A DNA stretch of 30,218 bases from Chara braunii (GCA_003427395.1 BFEA01000275.1:647726-677943), one strand, 5' to 3'; shown: positions 18,487 to 29,495, numbered from the stretch's first letter. Notes: a model not told the origin generated them from the letters alone. Program-made: numbers and translations.

Positions 18487-18758
18487 CCACATAAAACAGC
18501 AACTCAAAAGTGCATTTTCAGGCAATTTTGCCAAAAAACAACTTCATCAAAATTTCAGGATTTTCAGGATGACTAACAACACAAATTCTAATAACCCAAA
18601 TGACACCAAATTTGACACACAACAAGCTTGTCCTAAAACAAAAACAGGCAAACAAAAAAAATCCAAAAAAACATAAAATTTGACCCCGAAACCCTAATTT
18701 CATGATCATTTATCGTTACCTAGGGCCGAAAAGTGGGGGTCCCCGTTAACCACTTGTG

Positions 18759-19740
18759 CTAGGAATCAAAATCATGAAAAGCTTGAAAAGGCAATTGCAT
18801 CCCATGTCCTAACTCCACATAATTCTTCATACCTTGCACAATACCGATGAATGAATCATTCTTCATACCTTGCACAATACCGATGAACGAATCATTTTTC
18901 ATACCTTGCACAATACCGATGAACGAAAACTCCTCCTTAATTACCAATCGACATCCCAAAAACATTCATTGGTCCTCAGACTCATCCGTGCGTTTTAAAG
19001 TCAACGACTTGTCATAGCAGTTCTTAAATCGCCTGACTATCTCCCTCGTCTTTTCCTTTCATCCTGCCCTTCATGGATTATACACCACAAAGATAGACGC
19101 ATCGTCCACGAATCTCATTCCACCAACCAGTCTCCTCTGACTACCAAGCGTCAAAAAAAAGTTCATTCAGACTTTGCACACATAAGGCATACCAGTGAGG
19201 GACTTGAGCTCTTCCCCGTAGGTATGTTCACGATTTGTCTCAACAACACTCCACATGCATGAGTGAAAAATAACTGCAATTCAAACGACACAAATTTCAC
19301 TAAGTAACGAAACAAAATTTTCACACAACCCTCAACCACATAATTCTTGCTCAGTTTGACACCTCGCCCCGTCCTTTTAACAAAGATTCCATCAAAATTT
19401 TTTTGAGAAAAATAACATACACACCACTCGACAACTCTCATAATTGTCTTGTGTTGGAGCTTATTAAACATGTATTTAATCTCGTACGAAGCTCCCAACA
19501 CGAGCACGCCAGTACTAGTCTTCGCTAGCCTATTATTCATTATACCCAACTGCTTGTTCATAACCGAGATTGCACAAAGGTTAAAATGACCCGATTCCGA
19601 CAAAACAAACAACAGTCCGTTCACAACTTGTGAAACCTTCTTATATTCTTTGACAGATGGCTCGTCGAAAGTAGGGCAAAAATGGGACAAAATTTTTTCG
19701 TATCCTTATGCTTGGGTAGTACATACGCCTGCCTCACCTT
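18759..19740 (-). pseudogene. PLE reverse transcriptase pseudogene
   Basis: The fingers motif AYVLPKHKD lies near 19715 in a different frame from what follows. The main frame, 19163-19690, contains ASYEIKYMFNKL (motif A, where the family has Asp; here it is Glu) and IVNIPTGKSSSPSLVCL (motif B). After a stop near 19162, MRFVDDASIFVVY near 19105-19065 supplies the motif C catalytic Asp pair. Two stops later comes FLGCRLVI (about 18960-18938), as in PLE/RT thumb regions. A 36-bp tandem triplication then follows (FIGIVQGMKNDS repeated). The RT copied element RNA at a nicked end. The D-to-E change, stops and frameshifts argue it is dead. Confidence 0.75.
18825..18923. repeat. 36-bp tandem triplication inside RT thumb
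   Basis: Three in-phase copies of a 36-bp unit (ataccttgcacaataccgat) start their shared word at 18829, 18865 and 18901. Being a multiple of three, it adds 12 residues per unit without changing the frame. Confidence 0.9.
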
Positions 19741-19788
19741 CCCTACCCCGTTTCACTTTCCGTGTCCCTCGAGTTGTCTTCGCTTATA

Positions 19789-20679
19789 TTATTGACCTGC
19801 CAACTGTAACATGACACTCTCCTCTTTCTCACGTTCAATGCATCCTTCGTTCTCCAAGAAGGTGGTTGTCATCCCTCTTGTATATAATGCTGGACACGTA
19901 ACGAGTGCATCATCCACATTTCTATCCAATGGGGACAACACCAATCCTTGGAATTTTTCCTTCACCATCAACACTGCTTCGAGGCTCCCGTCATTCCCTT
20001 TGTTCGTCTTTTTAACGAGACATTGTTCAATCTCCTCCCTCGTAATATCCACCGATCCTCCTTTGATCCCAAACTTTTCCTTGAATGTCCTAAACTCCTC
20101 CTCCAACTTTTCTTTCGTTGCCTCCCTTCTCCTCCGACTTTCGTGCCTTGGAACATTCTCGACATTTCTCACTATCGTCGGGACGCCTTCAAGATCACCG
20201 ATTTGGAAATGCACGTACCCGTCCTTTCTTGGATAGGGCTTGCCAACACAAGTACAACCGACCACACACAATGACGGAAAGCGTCAGTGGTTATGAATTA
20301 GTTCCCCCACATTCGGACATCTAGTTCGTACCACACATCTCCTGCATTTTCAAATCTTCAAGGCTCCTTCTATCTCGAGTCCCCCGATCTTCTTTCTCGT
20401 AATTCTGGTTACTTCACTCTTTCTTATTTGCTCGTCAAATTTCATCTTCACAATTACTCTTTGTCTGACCCCCAGCCCATGCGCATTCCTAATAGCCTGA
20501 GATATCATGCATCGAGCCTTCGTCCTACTCCGCTTTGTTGTGAAAGACTTGATGGCGATATCGTTCTTCAGTAATTCGGTGAGAGGTAAAAACTTCAACT
20601 TCATCTTCTGCTTCGGATTCTTGAACATCTCCACCATTTGATCCCGCCGACGTAAGATTGTTGGAGAAACCTCATCCAT
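19789..20679 (-). pseudogene. PLE linker between GIY-YIG and RT
   Basis: Two open stretches in the expected order. The first (20350-20679) is basic and contains RNAHGLGVRQRVIVKMKFDEQ and an RKSEVTRITRKK segment. The second (19789-20271) starts with a CTCVG block and GKPYPRKDGYVHFQIGDLEG, continues through a Glu/Lys-rich helix, and ends with LVLSPLDRNVDDALVTCPALY. The last corresponds to the conserved DKN-type motif found before the RT fingers in Penelope-like and related RTs. Stops near 20272-20349 separate the two. The assignment is by motif and position. Confidence 0.55.
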
Positions 20680-20935
20680 TCGCCTTACAACAATTTTTCC
20701 CCCTTCCTAAAAAAACTCCTTGCATTTCCGCAAAAAAACTTCTTGCATTTCCACATCTAACCCTCGTTTCCCGAAATAGTTTTCAAACCAACCTCCATCT
20801 ATCAACCCACATGCTACCTCCTGCAGATTCTAGGTGCGTGTTTCCCTTAACTCCCTCTCTGCGCAACTTTCGAAGCAAGTTTACAATATCCATTGTTCCA
20901 TTATGATCACCCGTTCTCCTCAATTCCACTATCTT

Positions 20936-21528
20936 TCATGACCTAAGTCCCCTTTTACCCACTGGTTTCCTATCACTCATACCATTCCTTTTCTTTTGTC
21001 GTTCCTTTCTTTCTGGTATTTTCTTCGCTCTTTTCCCTGTTCTCCTTTCCCCCCAGGGCGAGACTCGCGAATTCAAGCTTAGGGACCATATCCTGATCAA
21101 GGTCTGTTCCATAGCCTCCAACTCCCACCTCTCCTTGTTGAAAAAAACCAATATGGCGATGTACTTCTCAGCTCTCACTTTCCTAAACCAATTGTATAAT
21201 GCTCGCCTTCGCTTACCCCCGCTACCGTTCCCAAGACACGAATGCTCCCATCGTCTTGCCTATAAATGTCTCTCAGTCATGATGTGTACACTTGTTTGTA
21301 ACATGGCAAAATCAAAATGTACACGCACCCCTCTGGTTGACTCAGATCCAGACTCCCTTTCTCCAATTCCCCTTCTAAATACCTCATGAATTTTTCCCCC
21401 CATCGTGCTTCGGAATCCCTTTTCAGTATCAACTTAATCGTAACTAATATGAGCAGTTTATCATCGTTTTTGTTCTTACCTCCATCCAACCTTCTTCGTT
21501 CGCTGATATCCTTGGCCAAATCCCACAA
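20936..21528 (-). pseudogene. GIY-YIG endonuclease domain of PLE (broken)
   Basis: The first half (21277-21528) ends with EGCVYILILP then KQVYTS, which matches the GIY...YIG core. After a frameshift, RHL-stop-ARRWEHSC supplies the conserved helix with Arg, ALYNWFRKVRAEKYIAILVF the middle, and EAMEQTLIRIW...LN the catalytic Glu (about 21107-21109) and terminal Asn. The usual Pro before LN is changed to Leu. This domain would nick target DNA to prime reverse transcription. The stop and shift make it inactive. Confidence 0.7.
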
Positions 21529-21549
21529 TTTCTTTCTCCTCTGAAGACT

Positions 21550-22700
21550 TCATTCCTCCTCTTCTGATTCTTGTTCTTCCAATTCACTCTCTTCTTCCGC
21601 TTTCACTTCCTCGGTCTTCCCTCTAGTCCATTCCGCCTTAGTACTTCTCGTCGTCATCATTGGTGTTGTCCGTAGTGGAAGATGCACTGCATCATACGCG
21701 ATTACCACGCATCGGATCACTAAACGCTTGATTTTCGTTTCTTGATTACCATAGCACACCTTCTCTCTTCGACACACCTCCTTCAACTCGTCTATAGTAA
21801 GTGTATAATAGACATCCCGAATCTTTGTCTCACACCACATGCAACAAAGATATGTTTCAACGTCAGGTCGATTTTTCTTGGCGTCCCATACGTATGTGGT
21901 TCCTTATTCATGGCATTCTGTAACTCTTCGATCCGCCTGCTTGAGTCCTCCGACAACTTCAGATTTTTCCTATTCTCCGACGTCATGACCGGGGGACTGT
22001 TACCCACCAGTATTTTCCGTCCCCGATTTTGTTTCTCCATTCGATCATTAATCTTCAGCTATGCCGCCTGCTTTCGGAGAAGCCGCAATTCATCGTCAAC
22101 TTCCAGCTCCTCCTGAAATGCTATCCTCCTCCCCAGTCTCTCTTTCTCTTCTTCGATTGTTTCTCCATATTTATTAGTCCTATACATTGTTTTTCCTTTC
22201 CAACCACTCCTACTCCTTCGTACTTCTTCTTGCTTCTTAATCTTCCCATTAATCAAACTCAACAGTCTCGCGTCCTGTTCATCTTCATACTGCTGCTTCT
22301 CCGTAATCTTCTTTGCACGCTTCCATTCTTTCTCCAACCTTGCTTCCTCTCCACTCTCCGTCGTTCCTTGGCTGCCTCCATATCCAGCCCATCCCGCCTC
22401 TCTTGTGCCATAGCGACAAGGTACTCCCGCATGAGCACACTTGTGTTATCTGTTTCCACACGCTCATTTTTGTTATCCGTTGAGCGACTTCTCCTCATAT
22501 CAGTCTCGTGTTCGGCAGACCTTTCCATTCTCCCACTATTTGAACCGTACGACGACAACACAAAATTACGCCCAGTCAGAATTCAACAAAGTCCCCCGCG
22601 AAGTGTCCCGCCTCGCCACACTTACAACATCTCTCCTTCCTTCAACTGCTGGCTTAGAGGTCCCTTCATCGTACTTCTTCTGTGAGGTTCTGTCACTCAT
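21550..22700 (-). pseudogene. PLE N-terminal region: knuckle, coiled coil, SAP-like
   Basis: An ATG at 22700 starts MSDRTSQKKYDEGTSKPAVEG. In the next frame, CCKCGEAGHFAGDF (about 22629-22588) is a CCHC knuckle whose last Cys is Phe. After further shifts come long charged segments rich in Glu, Arg and Lys (22259-22561 and 22059-22337), typical of a coiled coil. At 21550-21840, YTLTIDELKEVCRREKVCYG looks SAP-like (helix-turn-helix DNA binding), followed by an acidic tail. At least three frameshifts are needed. The function, nucleic-acid binding in the element's RNP, is inferred. Confidence 0.55.
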
Positions 22701-22835
22701 TTTGTTGATCCCTTCCCGTGCACAACGTCTGCTTATCATTTTCTTAACGTACTAGATTCCTCACGATATTTATAGTCTTCCTCAATATTCGCAGTATCGA
22801 AGTGGTCACCTCACCTAGGTATGATCTCCTAATAG

Positions 22836-23020
22836 GTTGCAACTCTTGTTGATGGAATGAGAAGAGTATACTAGCATCAAACACAATCACATCTCGCAGC
22901 AAACACTACGAAGTCAAAACGACTTACACGAAATAAATTGTTCTTGCATTATGAAAAATCGTCAACTCCCAGGAAAAACCCGGTGGTCAACACGATGAAG
23001 CACAAGCAATAGCGAAAGGT
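22836..23020 (-). repeat. PLE-flanking direct repeat, 5' copy (pseudo-LTR)
   Basis: Direct-repeat partner of 17374-17570, roughly 80% identical by eye. It lies about 140 bp upstream (minus strand) of the PLE start codon at 22700, so it includes or precedes the 5' UTR. Homology to the partner stops near 23015-23020. I found no hammerhead core in either copy. Confidence 0.75.
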
Positions 23021-24194
23021 TTATGACTCAACTCCTACCCACCAGGATACCCACGTCCAAATGTTTGTGACCCTGTAAGGGAAAGACGTTTCCGTTTGAC
23101 TTAAATTCCTATCCTTCGAACCTCTCTTGAATGACCACACAAAAGTTGTGTAAATGGGATCGAGCGGGTATGCTTTTGTTGAGTGGGGGTCGGAAAGGGG
23201 CGTGTGGGACATGAACCTGAGAACAAAGGGGTTAACCACGTTTTGTGACACTTGAACGTGAATCTTCCGTTTAGGTTTCACGTATGTTGCATGTATGCAT
23301 AGGAGCGAGGGATCGCTCATAAATCGAGGATGATATTGATAATTGAATATGGGGTGTGAGTGACAAGATTCAGTTCTGGCTGTGAGAATGACTCTATTTG
23401 CTCCAAGACTTCCTTTTTTTTTTTTTTTCGTTTTCACTTTTTTCTAGCATACGCATCTAGCGAAAAGGCAGAAGCAGTCGAGAGCAAGGTTCAACGCTCG
23501 ACCTTCGACTGGACTAAAATTCAATTCGGGTACGACAAATTGCTCACCAACCCATGACTACTCGTATTTTCTTTCCGCAAGGGAAGAACGAACAAACCTC
23601 ATCTTAAAGGGGCTTTGCTTTTTGTATTATTGGTCGGACGTTGGTCCTGAGCCTAGAATTCGAGGTCCTTGTCCACAACATCTCAGGCTCTGGTCCAGCA
23701 TAAAAGGGTTTCCTCCATGAGCCGGATCTACGCCCCTTGCTTATCGTGACCCACTATCTAAGAGACAGGGGTGCCGCAAGGGCTGAACGACTTAGCCTTC
23801 GGCCGTTCAATATCGTGAAGGAGGGTCTCTTCACAATATTTCGTTTTCGACACTTGAGTGGCATACGCAGCCCCGAAACCCACGAGGGGTCGCTCGATTG
23901 TGGGTAACACATGAAGTGTCGCCATGATAGCAGATCAAGTGAGTACACGTGACTAAGCATTATGGTCTCCTTGACGCATCCATTCCTTTTATGCAACTTT
24001 ACACGGACCTTGTTCAAACACCTTAGCTTCTTCCGAGTTATGGGTCAGAGCGTTTTGAAAAAAGACTATACTTAGATGGTTGTTAGAGTTTACTATTTTT
24101 ATTACGTGTCGTGGTGAAGATAAGGTGTCCATATTGACCGACGTTAAAACGCGTGTGGGAGATCAACACCCCGCGCGATAGTTCGCATACGAAC
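23021..24194. other. Intergenic, no gene seen
   Basis: No supportable gene or RNA. A T run lies at about 23412-23428, and a small gaacg...cgttc hairpin near 23785-23808. The minus-strand open frames at 23021-23437 and 23754-24017 show no recognisable domain. Confidence 0.5.
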
Positions 24195-24531
24195 GACCAT
24201 TTCTTAAAAATGGATATTTTTTATTTTTTAACGAAATTGAAACCGAGTTTTTTTGTCGAAAACTGGTCAAAATTTGTTGTTCCAGAGGGTTCAACATTTT
24301 ACAAACGCTGGACTCCCTGGCTGTACATGGACCAAGCTTGAGACCAGACACCTCTAGGTAGGACTGCCTGAAGGTACCTAATCTCAAGCTAGGTCCATGT
24401 ACAGCCAGGGGGTCCAGGGTTTTATAAACCTCGGACCCTCAAGAACAACAAATTTTGACGAGTTTTGGGCCAAAAAACTCGGTTTCAATTTCGTTCAAAA
24501 AATAAAAGATGTCCATTTTGACGAAATGACA
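24195..24531. mobile_element. Long foldback element (MITE-like hairpin)
   Basis: Arms 24195-24343 and 24381-24531 are reverse complements over about 150 bp with modest divergence. Shared blocks include aacgaaattgaaaccgag, caaaatttgttgttc and ccctggctgtacatggacc. The loop is only about 37 bp. No protein is encoded convincingly. Termini near gaccatttc/gaaatgac have no clear target-site duplication. A foldback MITE or an inverted duplication would both fit. Confidence 0.7.
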
Positions 24532-25027
24532 GTTTACAGGTCCGAGCTAGGCGTGAATCACCCGTACCACCTATGTTACAGTGCACGAGAAACACCCTCG
24601 ACCGAGCCATCTTCACGATTGCACGTAAAAGCTTTCGCATGTGGTTCAATAGCTCGACGGGGATACGCCCACCCAAGGGATGGTGACAACTCTTATGGGT
24701 GGAGGTAAGTTGTACCTCTCGATACCTTATTTTGTCGTAGGGACTTGATGGAGGTATAGCTGGCGCACTCGGCTGGAGTAGCAGATCTGCCAATCCTGAG
24801 TGATGCGGTCAGGAAGGTCTCACTCATGGTTAATGGAACCCGAAAATTCGCCGAATTGAACAACGAAGCTTGTTAGGGAAACGTAAGTGAATTCGTGGTT
24901 TATAAACCCGAACTCGTACTTTGTGTTAATGAAGATGGAATCCATGTTTACGAATTCTTGTTTTTAAGAACTGAAAATAACATTCAAGTGATGGACAACC
25001 ATGAAAAAATTATGGTGGAGGTTGTAA
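24532..25027. other. Intergenic, no gene seen
   Basis: Nothing recognisable; the satellite begins immediately after. Confidence 0.5.
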
Positions 25028-27095
25028 CTTAGTCATTTTCGAAGTTTTAGTTTAACATATATTCAAGATTTACGGATTTCGGGATATCAATTGCACTTTT
25101 GGATTTCAGGATTTTACTTAGACATTTTTCAAAGTTATATCTGCACATGCATTCGGGATTTCATTACCAAAATCGCACTTCGAGATTTAGGATTTTACTT
25201 AGTCATTTTTCGAAGTTATATCAGCACGTGCATTCGGGATTTCGTTACCAAAATTGCATTTCATGATTTCAAAATTTTCCTTCGTCATTTTTAGAAGTTA
25301 TATTTACATGTTCATTCGGGATTTCACGACCGAAATTGCACTTCAGGATTTCAAGATTTCGCTCTTCGGGATTTTAGGATTCTGATTAGTCGGTTCTCAA
25401 AGTTATATCCGCATGTGTATTCGGGATTTCCCTACCGAAATCGCACATCGAGATTTTGAGATTTTACTTTAACCATTTTTTAAAAGTTATATCCATACGT
25501 GCGTTCTTGATTTTGCTATCGAAATCGCACTTCGCGATTTCAAAATTTCGCTTTTCGGGATTTCAAGATTTTACTAAGCTATTTTTCGAATTTATATCCC
25601 AGGTGCGTTCGAGATTTCACTATTGAAATCGCACTTTGGGATTTCACGATTTTACTTAGCCGTTTTTCAAAGTTATATCCGCACGTTTGTTCAGAATTTT
25701 ATCACTGAAATCGCAATGCGCGATTTCACTTCGCCGTTTTTCGAACTTATATTCGCACGCGCGTTCGAGATTTCGCCACCGAAATCACACTTCGGGATTT
25801 CGGGATTTTACTTAGTCGTTTTTCGAAGTTATATCTGCATGAGCATTTGGGATTTCGCTATTGAAATTGCATTTTATGATTTTGAAATTTTACTTCGTCG
25901 TTTTTCGAAGTTCTATCTGTATGTTCATTCAAGATTTCGCTATCGAAATTGCACTTCAAAATTTTGAGATTTTGCTCTTCGGGATTTTATGATTTTACTT
26001 GGTTGATTTTCAAAGTTATATCCGCATGTGCGTTCCGGATTTTGCTACTGAAATTGCACTTCGAGATTTCAAGATTCATGTTAACTGTTTTTTGAAGTTA
26101 TACTCGCACGTGCGTTCGAGATTTTGCTACAGAAACCGCACTTCATGATTTCAGGATGATTTTGTCACCGAAATCGCAATTTGAGATTTCACTTAGCCGT
26201 TTTTCGAAGTTATATCCGCACACACGTTCAGGATTTCACCACCGAAATCGCACTTCGTGATTTCGGGATTTTACTTTACCATTTTTCGAAGTTTATCCAC
26301 ACGTGCATTCGAGATTTCGTTACCGAAATCACACTTCAGGATTTCAGGATCTAAATTCGCCGTTTTTCGAAGTTATAGTTATAACCGAGTTCGGGATTTC
26401 GCTATCGAAATCGCATTTTGGGATTTTAGGATTTCGCTCTTCGGGATTTTGGGATTTTACTTGGGTGTTTTTCAAAGTTATGTCTGCATGCGCGTTCGAG
26501 ATTACACTACCGAAATCGAACTTCGGGATTTCGAGATTTTATTTAGCCATTTTTTGAAGTTATATCCATACATGCATTCAAGATTTCGGTACTAAAATCG
26601 CACTTTAAGATTTCATAATTTCACTGTTTGGGATTTTTCAGACATTACTTAGACGTTTTTTGAAGTTATATTCGCACGTGCGTTCTGAATTTCGCTACAG
26701 AAATCGCACTTCGGGATTTCGAGATTTTACTTAGCCATTTTTCGAAGTTATATCTGCACATGAGTTCGGGATTTCACTAATAAAATTGCACTTCGGGATT
26801 TCATGATTTTACTTAGATGTTTTTCAAAGTTGTATCCGCAAGTATATTCGGGATTTCGCTACCGAAATCGCACTTCGAGATTTGGAGATTTTACATATTC
26901 ATTTTTCAAAGTTATATCCGCACGTGCGTTCGACATTTCGCTAGCGAAATCACACTTTGGGATTTTACTCAGGCGTTCTTCAAAGTTATATTGGCACATG
27001 CGTTTAGAATTTTGCTACCGAAATCGCACTTCGAGATTTTAGGATTTTACTTACGCGTTTTTCAAAATCATGTTCACACATCCGTTCGGGATGCA
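25028..27095 (+). repeat. Satellite array A, about 82/106-bp units, about 24 copies
   Basis: Diverged tandem units share ttttactta, a tttttcgaagttatatcc block, cgttcgggatttcg, taccgaaatcgcacttcgg and gatttcagga-like sequence. Counting the accgaaatcgca word gives about 24 copies. Spacing is bimodal: about 76-86 bp for most, and about 102-108 bp for five units that carry an extra tttcgctcttcgggatttt insert (near 25352, 25552, 25966, 26430 and 26620). The ILDFT/YLHVHSRFRYRN-like peptides in all frames are satellite translations. Confidence 0.92.
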
Positions 27096-28082
27096 TTTAC
27101 GGGATGTTTTTTTTTTTTTTTTCATTATCATAAAAGGAAGTTAAACACCCTAGGGCTTGACCCAACCCATTTACGAGTTGTATTTATAGGCTGGATAGGT
27201 ATAAGATTTATTAATTGATTCAACTTACCCAACTGAGCATGGTTAGTGAGGCTTCGACCCAACTTCGATCCGCACGGGCTATGTCGGCCTGCGGTAGGAG
27301 ATCAATCTCTAAGTTAGGTCGCTCAGAGGCTTCTTTCCGGATTACCACACGCCCAACTAAGAGAGAGTGTCTAGTGGTTGGGAAAACGTTTGCCAGATGC
27401 CCAAGCGTGTTGGCAACTACTTCGTCGAATGGAGGTTGATGAGTTAGGGTTTATTTCCCATTAAAGGGGGAATGATGTCATCTCTACTAATTGAGGAGCC
27501 ACTCAATAAACTTTTTGGTATTCTTCTTGTCATATTATCTTCTTGATTACCTTCTAGTTTTTTCACACTTGCTTTTAATGACATCTCTCACTCCTTTCCT
27601 ACTAGTATTTTTTGAAGTCTTCTCTCTTAGATAAGAGTTAGGATGAGAAGGTAGGAAATCCTTAGAGTTAGTAGTTAGATTGTATAGGTTGTGTAGCTAC
27701 ACGACTAAGGGATAGGGGTGTAGTCATTAGGATTGTATTTGTCAGTTCTTGGCTGGAAATCGACTTTTTATCTAAAAGGATGAGTAGTGTGTCAAAACTA
27801 ACTAAATCATTAGGTCCAGGTTATTTACCATAGAATAACTAATGACCTTTTCACATGATCCAGGCTAGGTCACCCGACGTATTTAACTAGTTCAAAGGGG
27901 AACAATGATTGATAAGTACAAGTTGCAATGATTTATACGCATAGAGTGTTTGGTCTTTTAAAAGGTATGTAACATTTTTTTTTGTGAGTTTTTGTTTCCA
28001 CCTGTTTAAAGGTTTTTTTTTTTTTTTTTTTTTTTCCCCGCTGTATGTAAGGGTAAAATAAGATGCTAAACATCTAAGTAAC
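27096..28082. other. Spacer between inverted satellite arrays
   Basis: About 1 kb of non-satellite DNA bounded by T runs near 27106-27122 and 28012-28034. It holds a perfect 12-bp palindrome, gtgtagctacac (27691-27702), and a polypurine-like aaagggggaatgatgtcatc near 27461-27480 that could mark an LTR edge, but no LTR pair is visible. No gene is supported. Confidence 0.5.
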
Positions 28083-29495
28083 TCACGAAAATCCAAAAGT
28101 GTATTTTGCTAACAAAACAAAAAATCTATAGGGGCTATAAAATGTTAGAAAATCTCTCCAAATTCTGAAAACCCCGACCTCGTTTCGGTTATAAAACACT
28201 GAAAACCCTGAAGTGCGTTTCGGTAACGAAACACCGAATGTGCACTCAGATATTAGCATAAGAAAGCTAAGTAAATCCCAAAAACCCTAGGGTGTTTTCC
28301 GGTAATGAAACACCGAATGTGCACTCAAATATTAATCTAGTAAAACTAAGTAAATCTTGAAAACCTCGAAGTGCGTTTCTGTAATGAAACACCGAATGTG
28401 CATTAGGATATAACTTCACAAAAAGACCAAGTAAATTTAAAAAAACCGAAGTGCGTTTCAGTAACAAAAGACTGAATATGCATTCATATATTAATCCTCA
28501 AAAGACTAAGTAAATCCCCCAAATCCCGAAGTGCGTTTCGGTAATGAGACACCGAATGTGCACTTGGATATTGGTCCCAAAAAGACTAAGTAAATCCCGC
28601 AAACCCCAAAGTGTGTTTCGATAATGAAACACCAAATGTGAACTCGGATATAACACCCCTAAAGGACTACGTAAATCCCGAAAAATCCAAAGTACATTTT
28701 GGTAACATCGAATGTGCACTCAAATATTAGTCCCCAAAATAGTAAGTAAATCCCGAACACCCCGAAGTGCGTTTCAGTAATGAAACACCGAATGTGCACT
28801 CAGATATTAGTCTAAAAAAACTAAGTAAATCCCCAAAGCCCCGAAGTGCATTTTGGTAACGAAACACCGAATGTGCACTCAGATATTAGTCTCAAGAAAC
28901 TGAGTAAATGCCGAAAACCCCAAAGTGCGTTTGGGTACCGAAACACCGAATGTGCACTTAGATATTAGTTTCAAGAAACTAAGTAAATTCCGAAAACCTT
29001 GAAGTGCGTTTCGGTACCGAAACACCGAATGTGCACTTGGATATTACTCCACAAACACTAAGTAAATCCCGAAAAACCCAAAGTGCATTTTGATAATGAA
29101 ACATCGAATGTGCACTCGAATATAACTCCCCCAAAACACCAAGTAAATCCCGGAAACCCCGAAGTGCGTTTCGGTAACGAAACACCAAATGTGCACTCGG
29201 ATATTAGTTCCCAAAGGACTAAGTAAATCCCGAAAACCCCGAAGTGCGTTTCGGTAACGAAACTTCGAATGTGCACTTGAATATTAGTTCCCAAAAGTCA
29301 AAGTAAATCCCGAAAACCACGAAGTGCGTTTTGGTAACGAAACACCGAATGTGCACTCATATATTAGTCTAAAAAAGACTAAGTAAATCCCGAAAACCTT
29401 GAAGTGCATTTCGGTAATGAAACACCGAATGTGCACTGAGATATAAGTTTCAAGAAGCTAAGTAAATAATGAAAACCACGAAGTTCGTTGTCGGT
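28083..29495 (-). repeat. Satellite array B, about 79-80-bp units, about 17 copies
   Basis: Units share ccgaagtgcgtttcggtaac, gaaacaccgaatgtgcactc, gatattagt and aagactaagtaaatcc. Period is 79-80 bp, more regular than array A. Reverse-complemented, the unit aligns with array A (ttacttag, cattcgg, taccgaaa, gcacttcgg), so both belong to one family in opposite orientation. Many units contain a near-palindrome, perfect (gtttcggtaccgaaac) at 29008-29023. Confidence 0.92.

Larger units (their letters stand above)
17374..23020 (-). mobile_element. Degenerate Penelope-like element, GIY-YIG upstream of RT
   Basis: The bounds are the two direct repeats. Between them, on the minus strand, the decayed reading frames give in order: a CCHC-like knuckle, a highly charged coiled-coil region, a SAP-like segment, a GIY-YIG endonuclease, a linker with a Cys-containing block and a DRN/DKN-type motif, and a reverse transcriptase with FVDD. 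GIY-YIG before RT is the permuted order of the 'Chlamys' clade of PLEs in green algae and protists, whereas canonical PLEs have it after RT. Stops and frameshifts throughout make it inactive. About 17571-18758 lies beyond the recognisable RT and contains only repeats. Confidence 0.75.

Noticed and set aside
18985-19015. A cggatgagtctgaggac sequence on the minus strand resembling a hammerhead core and stem II
   Set aside because: The core reads CGGATGA, there is no following CGAAAC, and no stems I or III form. It is the RT thumb coding sequence (LKRTDESEDQ).
25091-27042. Repeated SHFGISGFYLVVF-like open frames
   Set aside because: Satellite monomers lacking stops by chance, different frames in different units, and no start or family.
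27461-27760. Solo LTR starting after a polypurine tract
   Set aside because: Only a PPT-like aaaggggga and a TG start are visible; no partner LTR, PBS, defined end or duplication.
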